DNA of 47,018 nucleotides from Microbacteriaceae bacterium UBA6152 (GTDB taxonomy: Bacteria > Actinomycetota > Actinomycetes > Actinomycetales > Microbacteriaceae): positions 1 to 47,018 of the forward strand of contig DIUS01000101.1 of the NCBI GenBank assembly GCA_002423075.1. The letters run 5' to 3'. Shown here one piece after another: positions 20,496 to 28,283 of this stretch. Each line of letters begins with the position of its first letter. Position 1 is the first letter of the stretch. The notes under the pieces were generated by a model. It had not been told where the DNA came from and ran no database searches. It saw nothing but the letters and a program-made list of their open reading frames with translations. Both the position numbers and the translations under genes were made by a program.

Positions 20496-21857
20496 TCATG
20501 CCTTCGCGGCCTTGACGGCGTCGTAGGCGGCGAGAGCCTCGGCGCGGGAGGCCTTGAGGTCGACGATCGGTGGGGGGTAGCCGGGCGTTCCTGCCTCGGG
20601 AACCCAGCGGTTGACATAGTCGCCTCGAGGGTCGAACTTCTCCGCCTGCAGCATCGGGTTGAAGATGCGAAAGTACGGTGCCGCGTCGGCGCCCGAGCCC
20701 GCGACCCACTGCCAGCTGGCGGCATTGCTCGCCTCGTCGGCATCGACAAGGGTGTCCCAGAACCACTCCTCGCCGGTGCGCCAATCGACGAGCAGGTTCT
20801 TCGTGAGAAACGACGCGACAATCATGCGCACGCGATTGTGCATGTAGCCGGTGGTCCACAGCTCGCGCATGCCCGCATCGACGATCGGGATGCCCGTCTG
20901 CCCGTGCTGCCACGCCTCCAGCTGCCCGGCATCGGGCTCGCCCCACGGAAACGCGTCGAACTCCGGACGGAAGTTCGCGCGACCCAGGTCGGGGCGCCCG
21001 AACAGGATCGTGTACGAGAACTCGCGCCAGCCGATCTCGCTGAGGAACTTGGCTCGGTTGCTCACGGCGTCGGGGGTCAGGGTCTGGTGCACGCGCGCCC
21101 AGACCTCGAAGGGGCTCAGCTCGCCGAACCGCAGATGCGGGCTGAGACGGCTCGTCGCCTCGACGCCCGGTTCGTCGCGGCGGTGGTAGAGCGCGAGCCC
21201 GTGCTCGACGAACCGCTCGAGGCGGTCGTGGGCACCCGCACTGCCCGGCGTCCACGCCTCCCGCAAGCCAGCGGCCCAGTCGGGGCGAGTCGGCAGCAGA
21301 GCCCAGTCGTCGAGCTCGTCGCCTTCGATGACGAGACCATCGATCGCGGTCGGCGCGGGCAGCGGTGGCCGAGGGTCGCCCGACGCGAGGCAGGCGCGCC
21401 AGAACGGTGTGAAGACGCGGTACGGGTCACCGGAACCCGAAGTGATGCGCCAGGGCTCGTAGAGCAGAGAGGCTGCGAAGCTCGTCACCAGCACGCCCTC
21501 GTCGGTCAGGCGCGACTTGAGCGCAGCATCCACTTCGCGCATCGCGCCGTAGCGGCGATTCCAGAAGACGGCGTCGGCACCGGTGTCGGCCACAAGCGCC
21601 GGGATGACGTCGGAGGCCGGCCCGCGACGCAGCGTGAGCGACGCTCCGAGCGCGGCGAGGTCGTCGGCGAGTGCCGTCAGGCTGCCGTGCAGCCACCACC
21701 GGCTCGCGCCGCCAAGCGGTCGCGCTGCCGGCGACTGCTCGTCGAGCAGATACACGACGACCACAGGGCCGCCGCGGTCGACGGCGGCCGACAGCGCGGG
21801 ATTGTCGGCGACGCGCAGGTCGTCGCGCAGCCAGACGATGCTCGCACTCGTGCTCAT
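20496..21857 (-). CDS. phr: Deoxyribodipyrimidine photolyase
   Basis: This is a 453-residue class I photolyase/cryptochrome. The N-terminal antenna domain begins SIVWLRDDLRVADNPAL; the FAD domain has RFVEHGLALYHRRDEPG, LRFGELSPFEVW, EIGWREFSY, GIPIVDAGMRELWTTG and MHNRVRMIVASFLTKN. These are the classical FAD-binding and Trp-rich substrate regions. It repairs cyclobutane pyrimidine dimers in light. Normal length. Located next to MarR, which is transcribed in the same direction. Confidence 0.95.
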   Translation of the reverse strand: MSTSASIVWLRDDLRVADNPALSAAVDRGGPVVVVYLLDEQSPAARPLGGASRWWLHGSLTALADDLAALGASLTLRRGPASDVIPALVADTGADAVFWNRRYGAMREVDAALKSRLTDEGVLVTSFAASLLYEPWRITSGSGDPYRVFTPFWRACLASGDPRPPLPAPTAIDGLVIEGDELDDWALLPTRPDWAAGLREAWTPGSAGAHDRLERFVEHGLALYHRRDEPGVEATSRLSPHLRFGELSPFEVWARVHQTLTPDAVSNRAKFLSEIGWREFSYTILFGRPDLGRANFRPEFDAFPWGEPDAGQLEAWQHGQTGIPIVDAGMRELWTTGYMHNRVRMIVASFLTKNLLVDWRTGEEWFWDTLVDADEASNAASWQWVAGSGADAAPYFRIFNPMLQAEKFDPRGDYVNRWVPEAGTPGYPPPIVDLKASRAEALAAYDAVKAAKA

Positions 21858-21887
21858 GGGGCAACGATAGGCGGCGCGGATGTGGAT

Positions 21888-22316
21888 TCAGTCGCGCAGT
21901 CGTCGGCAGAGTGCCGTGAGCTCGACGAGCTCGTCCGGCGTGAGCCGCGTGCCCACCCGTCGCGCGATCGTGTCGGCGTGGATGACCGCGACTCGCTTGA
22001 ACAGCTCATAGCCCTCGGGCCGCAGTGCCACGATCGTGCCGCGGGCGTCAGTGGCATCGGGCAGCTTGTCGACGAGCTGACGAGCGGCGAGCCGGTCGAT
22101 CAGGCGACTCACACTGGGCTGGCTCAGCAAGAGATGGGGGATCAGATCACGGATGCGCATCCGGCGCTCGGGCGCGCGCGAGAGGTTGAACAGCACGTCG
22201 TACTCGGTGAACGAGATCTCGCTGGTCGGAAACTCGGCGCTGAGCGTGCGCAGCACCGACACTTGAGCGCGGAAGAGCGCCTCCCAGGCATCGACAGCCA
22301 GAGCCTTCTCGGTCAT
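21888..22316 (-). CDS. MarR-family transcriptional regulator
   Basis: This is a 142-residue winged-helix regulator. The DNA-binding domain contains ISFTEYDVLFNLSRAPERRM and LLLSQPSVSRLIDRL, then the wing (DARGTIVALRPEGYELF). Typical length for MarR. It lies 30 bp upstream of phr on the same strand, so it may regulate the photolyase and itself. Its effector is unknown. Confidence 0.88.
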   Translation of the reverse strand: MTEKALAVDAWEALFRAQVSVLRTLSAEFPTSEISFTEYDVLFNLSRAPERRMRIRDLIPHLLLSQPSVSRLIDRLAARQLVDKLPDATDARGTIVALRPEGYELFKRVAVIHADTIARRVGTRLTPDELVELTALCRRLRD

Positions 22317-22385
22317 GCGATTACTCTACGTGCGCGCGAGGGCATGTGTCGGCACCCGAGGTGCGACCCGCATCGGGCAAGTGAA

Positions 22386-22415
22386 GGGCCGGTCGCCGAG
22401 GCGAGCGACCGGCCC
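22386..22415. terminator. Orphan hairpin terminator in the MarR upstream gap
   Basis: A perfect 11-bp stem, GGGCCGGTCGC (22386..22396) and GCGACCGGCCC (22405..22415), encloses an 8-nt loop, with TCTTCCCTT after it on the plus strand. No protein gene ends just before it on either strand, since the flanking genes diverge from here. It may end a short transcript, possibly an untranslated RNA. Confidence 0.6.
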
Positions 22416-22588
22416 TCTTCCCTTGCACCAAGAGTGTCCTGCAATCACATTCCACGCCCCCCGCCACAGCAAACGGTTGACGCACTTGAAACATATAACG
22501 GAAAGGTAACGCTGTCTAGTTATCAGTTCGTTATTTTCGAAATCTTCGCGGGGTATCGCTCATGCCCGCGAGTCTCTACGGTGAGCGC

Positions 22589-23236
22589 ATGACCCGCGCA
22601 CTCTCGGCACTCGCTGTCGCAGCCCTGCTCACGCTCGTCGGCTGCGCCCCCGCAGCGCCCGCCGCCGAGCCCTCTGTTGCCCCGAGTGTCGCCGAGCCCT
22701 CGTCGACGCCCGCACCAGACCCCGTCGTCGACACGATCATCTTCCGCGCCGAGAGCATCGAACTCGTCGGAGACGGCCAGGTTCTCGCCGTACTCGAGAT
22801 CGATGGCAGCACAGAGGCGGCGATCGAGTCGCTGACCGAGGTGATCGGAGCCCCCGAGTACTCGCTCGTTCCGCCCGGCGAATGCAACGACGAGTTCGAT
22901 CAGTATCTGTGGCCCAACGTCATGGTGATCAACTCTCCCGGTCGCCCCTTGGGATCCTTCAACGTCAGGGTCTTCGCCGCTGACTCCCCTGGGGTCGAGG
23001 GCGAGTCGGTGCAGCTGCAGGGCCCGGCGGGCGAGCAGGTTGGCGATGATCTGTCGGCCTTCATAGCGGCGACCAATCCCGCTCTGGTCGAGACCTTCCT
23101 CACGAGCGACATCGTGCTGCTCGACGTCGGGTGGCTCAGTTCGGGCTTCACGGCGGGAGTCGCCGCCTTCGCCGATGGAGGCATCGTCGACAACATGGGC
23201 GTGCCCATCGCCGTCAACAGCGGTCTCGACTGCTGA
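22589..23236 (+). CDS. Secreted lipoprotein, hypothetical
   Basis: This encodes a 215-residue protein. The start is at ATG 22589 because it gives a clean lipoprotein signal: MTRALSALAVAALLTLVGC, lipobox LVGC with acylated Cys at 19, followed by an Ala/Pro/Ser linker. The mature part resembles actinobacterial secreted proteins with two Cys (GECNDEF and the terminal SGLDC). Upstream (about 22440..22560) is unusually AT-rich and probably holds the promoter. No enzyme motif recognised. Confidence 0.75.
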   Translation: MTRALSALAVAALLTLVGCAPAAPAAEPSVAPSVAEPSSTPAPDPVVDTIIFRAESIELVGDGQVLAVLEIDGSTEAAIESLTEVIGAPEYSLVPPGECNDEFDQYLWPNVMVINSPGRPLGSFNVRVFAADSPGVEGESVQLQGPAGEQVGDDLSAFIAATNPALVETFLTSDIVLLDVGWLSSGFTAGVAAFADGGIVDNMGVPIAVNSGLDC

Positions 23237-23245
23237 TCGGCCTCG

Positions 23246-24100
23246 TCAGAAGAAGTCAGGGCTCGGCGTCGACGCGTAGCGGATCGAGACGTCGGCGTGC
23301 CGGTCGAACCGGTACCCCGAGCCGCGCACGGTGCGCACGATGTCTTCATAGCCCCCGAGCTTCGACCGCAGTCGACGCACGTGCACATCGATCGTGCGCT
23401 CGTTGGGCACGTCGTCGTCGCCCTCAGCACCGTCGGCCCACAACGAGCCGATGAGTTCGGCTCGCTCGATCGTGCGGCCCTCGCGCAGCACGAGGTACTG
23501 CAGCAGCTCGAACTCTTTGTAGGTGAGGGCGGCGCTCTCGCCATCGAGCAGAACGCGTTTGCGCGAGATGTCGATGATGACTCCCAAAGCAGCAGTCTCG
23601 ACGGGCGGCTCGCTCGGGCGGCGGTAGCGCGCGAGCGCAGCGGGGTCTTGCAGGGCGAGGCGCACGACGTCGACATCGCGACCGCCCGCACCCGTGGGCG
23701 CGAGTGCGACGGCGGCATGAGTCTCCGACCCCGGGGCGAGTTCGGCGGTCACCTTCTTCAGTTCGGTGACCAGGCGGCCGAGGTCGATGCCGGCGGCGGC
23801 AGCTTTGGCCTCGTCGAAGCCGACGTAAAGCACGAAGCCGCGCGCCTCCGTGCCCTCGGGTACGGCGCGCAGCCGAGGAGCGGCCGGTTCGGGCGCGGGG
23901 GTCGCAGGCGCGACGGGAGCGGGAGCGGGGCGGGAGGAGAGAGTGGCGAGAGACATCGTCGAGACGCTTTCTGCAGAATCGAACGGCTCGTCGCCCGTCG
24001 GGGCGTCGGCGGTTCGGGGTGTGGAGTCGAGGGTGCGCGCATCGAGAGCCGGAGCATCCGTCCCCGATGCGGGGAGTGCCGGCTCGTCGTTCTCGCTCAT
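23246..24100 (-). CDS. Winged-helix (OmpR/PhoB-type) transcriptional regulator
   Basis: This is a 284-residue protein. The C-terminal part (about 175-270) is a trans_reg_C DNA-binding domain: GVIIDISRKRVLLDG, LTYKEFELLQYLVLREG, VPNERTIDVHVRRLRSKLGG and VRTVRGSGYRF. There is no receiver domain with a phosphorylated Asp; instead the first 80 residues are low-complexity Pro/Ala and the middle is an unrelated alpha/beta piece (GFVLYVGFDEAKAAA). Start ATG 24100 is adopted; ATG 23956 is an alternative. A 33-codon leaderless small ORF precedes it by 52 bp. Confidence 0.85.
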   Translation of the reverse strand: MSENDEPALPASGTDAPALDARTLDSTPRTADAPTGDEPFDSAESVSTMSLATLSSRPAPAPVAPATPAPEPAAPRLRAVPEGTEARGFVLYVGFDEAKAAAAGIDLGRLVTELKKVTAELAPGSETHAAVALAPTGAGGRDVDVVRLALQDPAALARYRRPSEPPVETAALGVIIDISRKRVLLDGESAALTYKEFELLQYLVLREGRTIERAELIGSLWADGAEGDDDVPNERTIDVHVRRLRSKLGGYEDIVRTVRGSGYRFDRHADVSIRYASTPSPDFF

Positions 24101-24152
24101 CGTGAGACGAGGGTACGGCGAGTCAGCGGCACTCGGGCGATCGGCCAGGTGA

Positions 24153-24254
24153 TCAGGCGCACATTCGACAACACGCGTCAGCGCTCACCGGCATCATCAT
24201 GCCGGCGGTCTCCACAGCCTCAGGGGCGGTCAGGAGCTTCGCGGTGACGGTCAT
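24153..24254 (-). CDS. Leaderless 33-residue small ORF with cysteine cluster, candidate leader peptide
   Basis: This encodes MTVTAKLLTAPEAVETAGMM and then a tail ending CCRMCA, so three Cys in its last six residues. The ATG is exactly 7 nt after a GATACT -10 box, so the transcript would begin at the start codon (leaderless). There is no Shine-Dalgarno. It lies upstream of and in line with the winged-helix gene 23246..24100. Cysteine-coding leaderless small ORFs are known in mycobacteria as cysteine-responsive attenuators. That role here is inferred. Confidence 0.55.
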   Translation of the reverse strand: MTVTAKLLTAPEAVETAGMMMPVSADACCRMCA

Positions 24255-24261
24255 GCCGCTC

Positions 24262-24291
24262 AGTATCGCCGAGCGCGGCGCAGACCGTCAA
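24262..24291 (-). promoter_or_regulatory. Sigma-70-type promoter of the leaderless small ORF
   Basis: On the minus strand TTGACG (24291..24286), 18 nt, GATACT (24267..24262), 7 nt, then ATG at 24254. This is close to the consensus TTGACA/TATAAT and lies between the end of upp and the small ORF. Confidence 0.7.
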
Positions 24292-24303
24292 GTCGGTGCC
24301 GGG

Positions 24304-24939
24304 CTAGCCGACCGTGCCGTAGAGCCGGTCGCCGGCGTCACCGAGACCGGGAACGATGTAGCCCTTCTCGTTGAGCTTCTCGTCGAGCGCGCCCAGCACG
24401 ATCGTCACGTCGCGCCCCTCGGTGGCCTTCTCGATCATCGCGAGGCCCTCGGGCGCACCGAGCAGGCACACAGCGGTCACATCGTCGGCGCCGCGCGCGA
24501 AGAGGAACTCGATCGCGGCCAGCAGCGAGCCGCCCGTCGCGAGCATGGGGTCGAGCACGAAGCACTGGCGGCCCTCGAGGTGATCGGGCAGCCGCTCGGC
24601 GTAGACGCTCGGCTCGAGCGTGTCGTGGTCGCGCACCATGCCGAGAAAGCCGACTTCGGCGCTCGGCACGAGCTTGACCATGCCCTCGAGCATGCCGAGA
24701 CCCGCGCGCAGAATCGGCACGATGAGCGGTCGCGGCTCGCTGATGGCAAGCCCGACGGTCTCGGTGACCGGCGTCGTGATGGTGACCTCGTGCGTGCGCA
24801 CATGCCGCGTCGCCTCATAGGCGAGCAGGGTCACGAGCTCTTCGGTGAGCGCTCGGAAGGTCGCCGAGGGGGTGCTCTGATCACGCAGCACCGTCAGTTT
24901 GTGGGTGATCAGGGGGTGGTCGGCAACGTGTACTCGCAT
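24304..24939 (-). CDS. upp: Uracil phosphoribosyltransferase
   Basis: This is a 211-residue enzyme making UMP from uracil and PRPP. Hallmarks are RVHVADHPLITHKLTVLRD at the start, ILRAGLGMLEGM, the PRPP loop VLDPMLATGGSL and the C-terminal YIVPGLGDAGDRLYGT. Normal length. Its ATG follows a TTAGAT -10-like box by 7 nt, so the message may be leaderless. Divergent from tadA. Together with the psuG-psuK pair in this window it would recycle the uracil released from pseudouridine. Confidence 0.97.
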   Translation of the reverse strand: MRVHVADHPLITHKLTVLRDQSTPSATFRALTEELVTLLAYEATRHVRTHEVTITTPVTETVGLAISEPRPLIVPILRAGLGMLEGMVKLVPSAEVGFLGMVRDHDTLEPSVYAERLPDHLEGRQCFVLDPMLATGGSLLAAIEFLFARGADDVTAVCLLGAPEGLAMIEKATEGRDVTIVLGALDEKLNEKGYIVPGLGDAGDRLYGTVG

Positions 24940-24966
24940 AGGCTCAATCTAACGGAAGGGCGAGTC

Positions 24967-25443
24967 ATGACCACGGTCTCAGCCGGCGATCGGAACGCCA
25001 TGAGGGCCGCGCTCGATGAGGCTCGCACCGCGCTCGCATCGGGCGACGTGCCGGTTGGCGCGGTCGTGCTCGATGCCGCCGGAACCATCATCGGCCGGGG
25101 CCGCAACGAACGCGAGAAGCATCACGATCCGACCGCGCACGCCGAGGTGGTCGCGCTGCGCGAGGCGGCTGCGGCCACGGGCGACTGGCAGCTGACCGGA
25201 TGCTCGCTCGTCGTCACCCTCGAACCGTGCGTGCTCTGCGCGGGTGCCATCCTCGCCGCGCGCATCGACCGCGTGGTGTTCGGGGCATGGGACGCGAAGG
25301 CCGGAGCCGCGGGCAGCGTCGTCGACCTGCTGCGCGAGCGCCGGCTGCCGCACCGTGTGGGCGAAGTCGTCGGCGGTGTCGACGAGCAAGAGTGCGCGGC
25401 GTTGCTACGCGAGTTCTTCGAGCAGCAGCGCCGCGACGGCTAG
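24967..25443 (+). CDS. tadA: tRNA-specific adenosine deaminase
   Basis: This is a 158-residue zinc deaminase that converts A34 to inosine in tRNA-Arg(ACG). Start ATG 24967 after GGAAGGG. The metal site is HAEVVAL with the catalytic Glu and EPCVLCAGAI with two Cys ligands. The C-terminal helix (CAALLREFFEQQRR) is typical for TadA. Divergent from upp across 27 bp. A link to the prophage target, tRNA-Arg, is coincidental as far as can be seen. Confidence 0.95.
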   Translation: MTTVSAGDRNAMRAALDEARTALASGDVPVGAVVLDAAGTIIGRGRNEREKHHDPTAHAEVVALREAAAATGDWQLTGCSLVVTLEPCVLCAGAILAARIDRVVFGAWDAKAGAAGSVVDLLRERRLPHRVGEVVGGVDEQECAALLREFFEQQRRDG

Positions 25444-25444
25444 C

Positions 25445-25831
25445 TCACCAGAAGACGGCGAGCGCGGTGTTGACGAGTGCGAGACCGCCGGCGGTGTGGA
25501 AGAACGGCAGCAGCTCGCGGCCGCCGCCCCCTTCGCTCTTGCGCTGCTTGAGGAACCCGAGAAGTGCCACGACGACGATGATGATTCCGATCACCAGTTT
25601 GACGGCGACCTTCACGTGGTCCACCTCGAAGTCCAGCTGCGCCGCGCGCATCTCGGCGAGGCCCACGAGCACGAGTCCGGTCACGAGCTGGGTGATGGCA
25701 CCGCCGAGCACCACGGGGAACGCGTATTGACCCTTCCAGCGCGCCTGCAGCAGGAACGGCCCGATGATGGCGGCCAGGCCGATGAAGTGGGCGACGAGAA
25801 AGAACGAGCGCAGAACATCCATGAATTCCAT
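25445..25831 (-). CDS. Four-span membrane protein, hypothetical
   Basis: This encodes a 128-residue protein with about four transmembrane helices (MEFMDVLRSFFLVAHFIGLA, AFPVVLGGAITQLVTGLVLV, VKLVIGIIIVVVALLGFL, GGLALVNTALAVFW). GGGAGGG precedes its ATG. Compact integral membrane proteins of this type are common in Microbacteriaceae, with no known role that I recognise. It is convergent with tadA, leaving one base between the two stop codons. Confidence 0.7.
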   Translation of the reverse strand: MEFMDVLRSFFLVAHFIGLAAIIGPFLLQARWKGQYAFPVVLGGAITQLVTGLVLVGLAEMRAAQLDFEVDHVKVAVKLVIGIIIVVVALLGFLKQRKSEGGGGRELLPFFHTAGGLALVNTALAVFW

Positions 25832-25915
25832 GGAATAACCCTCCCTGAGTGACCGAGTAGAGCGCGCGACAGTGCGCGTTCTGATCAGATTATCGGGAGC
25901 GGGTGATGCGCGATC

Positions 25916-26206
25916 TCAGTCGGCGCCGCGGATGACGAAGACGTCGGTCGGCGGGTTCGCGTCGTCGCGCGGCGCGGCGATCTCGGGCTCGAGCACGACG
26001 TCGACCACCTCGCGCGACTGCGTGCGGATCGCGGCCCGGGCCGCCGACGAGATCAGCACGACATCGGCGACGGTGGTGTTCGGGCCGAAGCCGAGTCGGG
26101 CGATCACGACGGGGGCGCCTCCGGCTGATTCGAGAACGTCGACGGTACCGACACTCTGCACTCCGGGCGTGGCCTCGAGCACTTCACGAATCGTCGTTGC
26201 GAGCAT
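25916..26206 (-). CDS. Hypothetical 96-residue protein
   Basis: This encodes a 96-residue protein that begins MLATTIREVLEATPGVQSV and contains alternating beta strands with a central SSAARAAIRTQSREVV. It is alpha/beta, soluble, with no Cys or catalytic signature. It could be a ferredoxin-like fold. Divergent from proC across 61 bp. I do not recognise a family. Confidence 0.6.
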   Translation of the reverse strand: MLATTIREVLEATPGVQSVGTVDVLESAGGAPVVIARLGFGPNTTVADVVLISSAARAAIRTQSREVVDVVLEPEIAAPRDDANPPTDVFVIRGAD

Positions 26207-26267
26207 CCCTGCCTCCTCGGTCGTCAGTTCCCCGTTCTGCGACTGCCCTCCAACCTACACTCGTGGC

Positions 26268-27095
26268 ATGAGCGAAACGTTGCCACCCATCGCCGTCCTC
26301 GGTTCGGGCTCGATGGGGGGCGCGATCTTGACCGGACTCCGTCAGCCCGGGGTTCGGGTCTCGGGGCTGCGCGCCACCACACGGTCGGACGCCTCTGCGG
26401 CAGCGCTGCGATCCGAAGGGATCGAAGCCCGCGGCGTCGAGCACGACTCTGAAGCGAACGCGTGGGCGGTGACGGATGCCCGCCTCGTGCTGCTCGGTGT
26501 GAAGCCCGCACAGATCACGGTCCTGCTGGCCGAGATCGCCCCGAGCCTGCACCCCGAGGCGCTCATCATCAGCGTCGCCGCGGGAGTCACGACCGACGCG
26601 ATGCAGGCGGTCGTGCCGAACCCGGTCGTGCGGGCCATGCCGAACACTCCGGCGCTCATCGGCCGCGGAGTCACGGGCATCAGCGGGGGCTCTCGCGCGA
26701 CGGCCGCGCACCTCGCGCTCGCCGACGACCTGTTCCGCACCGTCGGCACGGTCGTCGAGTTGCCCGAGTCGCAGATCGACGCGCTCTCGACGATCAGCGG
26801 CTCGGGGCCCGCCTACGTCTTCTTGCTCATCGAAGAGTTCACGCGCGCTGCCGTCGCGATGGGGTTCGAAGACGACGTCGCCGCTCTGCTCGTGCAGCAG
26901 ACGGTGCTGGGTGCTGCGCTGCTGCAAGAGGCGACCGCTGAGGATCCCGCCGAGCTGCGCCGGCGCGTCACGAGCCCGAAGGGCACGACCGAGCAGGCGA
27001 TCGCCGTGCTGCAGCAGGCCGACCTCGCCGGGTTGTTCGAGCGAGCGGCCGAGGCCGCTCTGCAACGGGCAAGGCAACTGGCCGCCGACGCATAG
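26268..27095 (+). CDS. proC: Pyrroline-5-carboxylate reductase
   Basis: This is a 275-residue enzyme for the last step of proline synthesis. The NAD(P) motif is IAVLGSGSMGGAILTGL; then VLLGVKPAQITVLL, VRAMPNTPALIGRGVTGI, STISGSGPAYVFLLIEE and the C-terminal VTSPKGTTEQAIAVLQ signature. Start ATG 26268 follows TACACT by 6 nt, so it may be leaderless. Normal length. It stands alone, with no other proline genes nearby. Confidence 0.96.
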   Translation: MSETLPPIAVLGSGSMGGAILTGLRQPGVRVSGLRATTRSDASAAALRSEGIEARGVEHDSEANAWAVTDARLVLLGVKPAQITVLLAEIAPSLHPEALIISVAAGVTTDAMQAVVPNPVVRAMPNTPALIGRGVTGISGGSRATAAHLALADDLFRTVGTVVELPESQIDALSTISGSGPAYVFLLIEEFTRAAVAMGFEDDVAALLVQQTVLGAALLQEATAEDPAELRRRVTSPKGTTEQAIAVLQQADLAGLFERAAEAALQRARQLAADA

Positions 27096-27187
27096 AGCTG
27101 GCATAGAAACCTCATAGAGAAGCACCTCACCGTGGGGTCATCGACTCGCGGTTCATCGCGGGTCACCGACCGCGAGGGAGCATCCCC

Positions 27188-27574
27188 ATGACCGATCAGA
27201 ACGACACGCCGCCACCCGCCGACGCGACCGCCCCGGCGGCCCCCGCCCCGCAACGGTCGGGTGCCCCGAGAGCGCTCGCCATCACGGGCATCGCGCTCGC
27301 TGGTGCGCTCGGCCTCGGCCTCGTCTTCGCCGCGGGCGTGGGTGTCGGCCGCGTGCTGCCCGACCACCGCGGCCCGATCACCGTCGAGGTGCGGGGCCCG
27401 GGCGGCGACCGCGGGGGCGAGGTGCAGCAGCGCATCGAGCAGCGCATGGGTGAGCGCATGGACGGGCGCGGCGAGCGGCGCGATGAGCGCTTCGATGAGC
27501 GCCGTGACCTGTTCGAGCAGTGGCTCGACGAGCAGAGCATCGACCCGGGGTCGCCCGCCGAGCCCACTGAGTAG
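27188..27574 (+). CDS. Hypothetical membrane protein with Arg/Glu-rich helix
   Basis: This encodes a 128-residue protein. A Pro/Ala-rich N-terminus (DTPPPADATAPAAPAPQ) precedes one span (about 31-58, LAITGIALAGALGLGLVF) and an extracytoplasmic or cytoplasmic charged helix with repeats (QQRIEQRMGERMDGRGERR). Starts after AGGGAG. The charged region may form a coiled coil. Function unknown. Convergent with the KtrA gene. Confidence 0.6.
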   Translation: MTDQNDTPPPADATAPAAPAPQRSGAPRALAITGIALAGALGLGLVFAAGVGVGRVLPDHRGPITVEVRGPGGDRGGEVQQRIEQRMGERMDGRGERRDERFDERRDLFEQWLDEQSIDPGSPAEPTE

Positions 27575-27611
27575 CTCGCAGTACGGCGCCGCCGGCGTCG
27601 GCCGGTTCGAC

Positions 27612-28283
27612 TCAGCTGTCGAGCGAGGCGAACCGGTCGATGTCGCTCTCGGTGCCCGAGACGATGATGAGGTCGTGGTTCGACACGACCGTCTGCTCGG
27701 TCGCGTAGGTGAAGGGCTTGCCAGGGCTCTTCACGCCGACCACGGTGATGTTGTACTTCGTGCGCACTTTCGAATCGGTGAGCGAGAGCCCCCGGATGGG
27801 CTTGGGCGGGTACATCTTGACGAGCACGAAGTCGTCGTCGAACTCGATGAAGTCGATCATGCGACCCGAGACCAGGTGTGCCACGCGTTCACCGGCTTCG
27901 GCCTCGGGGTAGATCACGTGATTCGCGCCGATGCGCGCAAGAATCTTGCCGTGCGACTGGCTGATGGCCTTCGCCCAGATCTGCGGAATCTTGAGGTCGA
28001 CGAGGTTCGCCGTGATGAGCACGCTCGACTCGATCGATGAGCCCGTTGCGACGACGGCGATGCTGAACTCGTCGGCACCGATCTGGCGCAGAGCATCCAG
28101 CGACCGGGCGTCGGCCTGCACCGCGTGCGTGACGCGCTCAGCCCACTTCTGCACGAGATTGGCGTCTTCGTCGACGGCGAGCACCTCGCGACCGAGGCGC
28201 TGCAATTGCCCGGCCGTGGCGGCGCCGAACCGGCCCAGACCGATGACCAGCACGGGTGCGTCGTGGCGGATTCTCTCAACCAA
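27612..28283 (-). CDS. ktrA: Potassium uptake regulatory subunit KtrA/TrkA
   Basis: This is a 223-residue protein with an N-terminal RCK/Rossmann domain (PVLVIGLGRFGAATAGQLQR, with acidic D after the strand) and a C-terminal TrkA_C domain (MYPPKPIRGLSLTDSKV). It binds nucleotide and gates the potassium channel. Its start overlaps the end of the KtrB gene by 8 bp, so the two form an operon. Normal length for KtrA. Confidence 0.93.
   Translation of the reverse strand: MVERIRHDAPVLVIGLGRFGAATAGQLQRLGREVLAVDEDANLVQKWAERVTHAVQADARSLDALRQIGADEFSIAVVATGSSIESSVLITANLVDLKIPQIWAKAISQSHGKILARIGANHVIYPEAEAGERVAHLVSGRMIDFIEFDDDFVLVKMYPPKPIRGLSLTDSKVRTKYNITVVGVKSPGKPFTYATEQTVVSNHDLIIVSGTESDIDRFASLDS

Noticed and set aside
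19596..22592. 998-codon rightward open frame
   Set aside because: It is antisense to EamA, the Pro/Ser-rich gene, photolyase and MarR, all of which have strong family signatures. Such long shadow frames are common at high GC.
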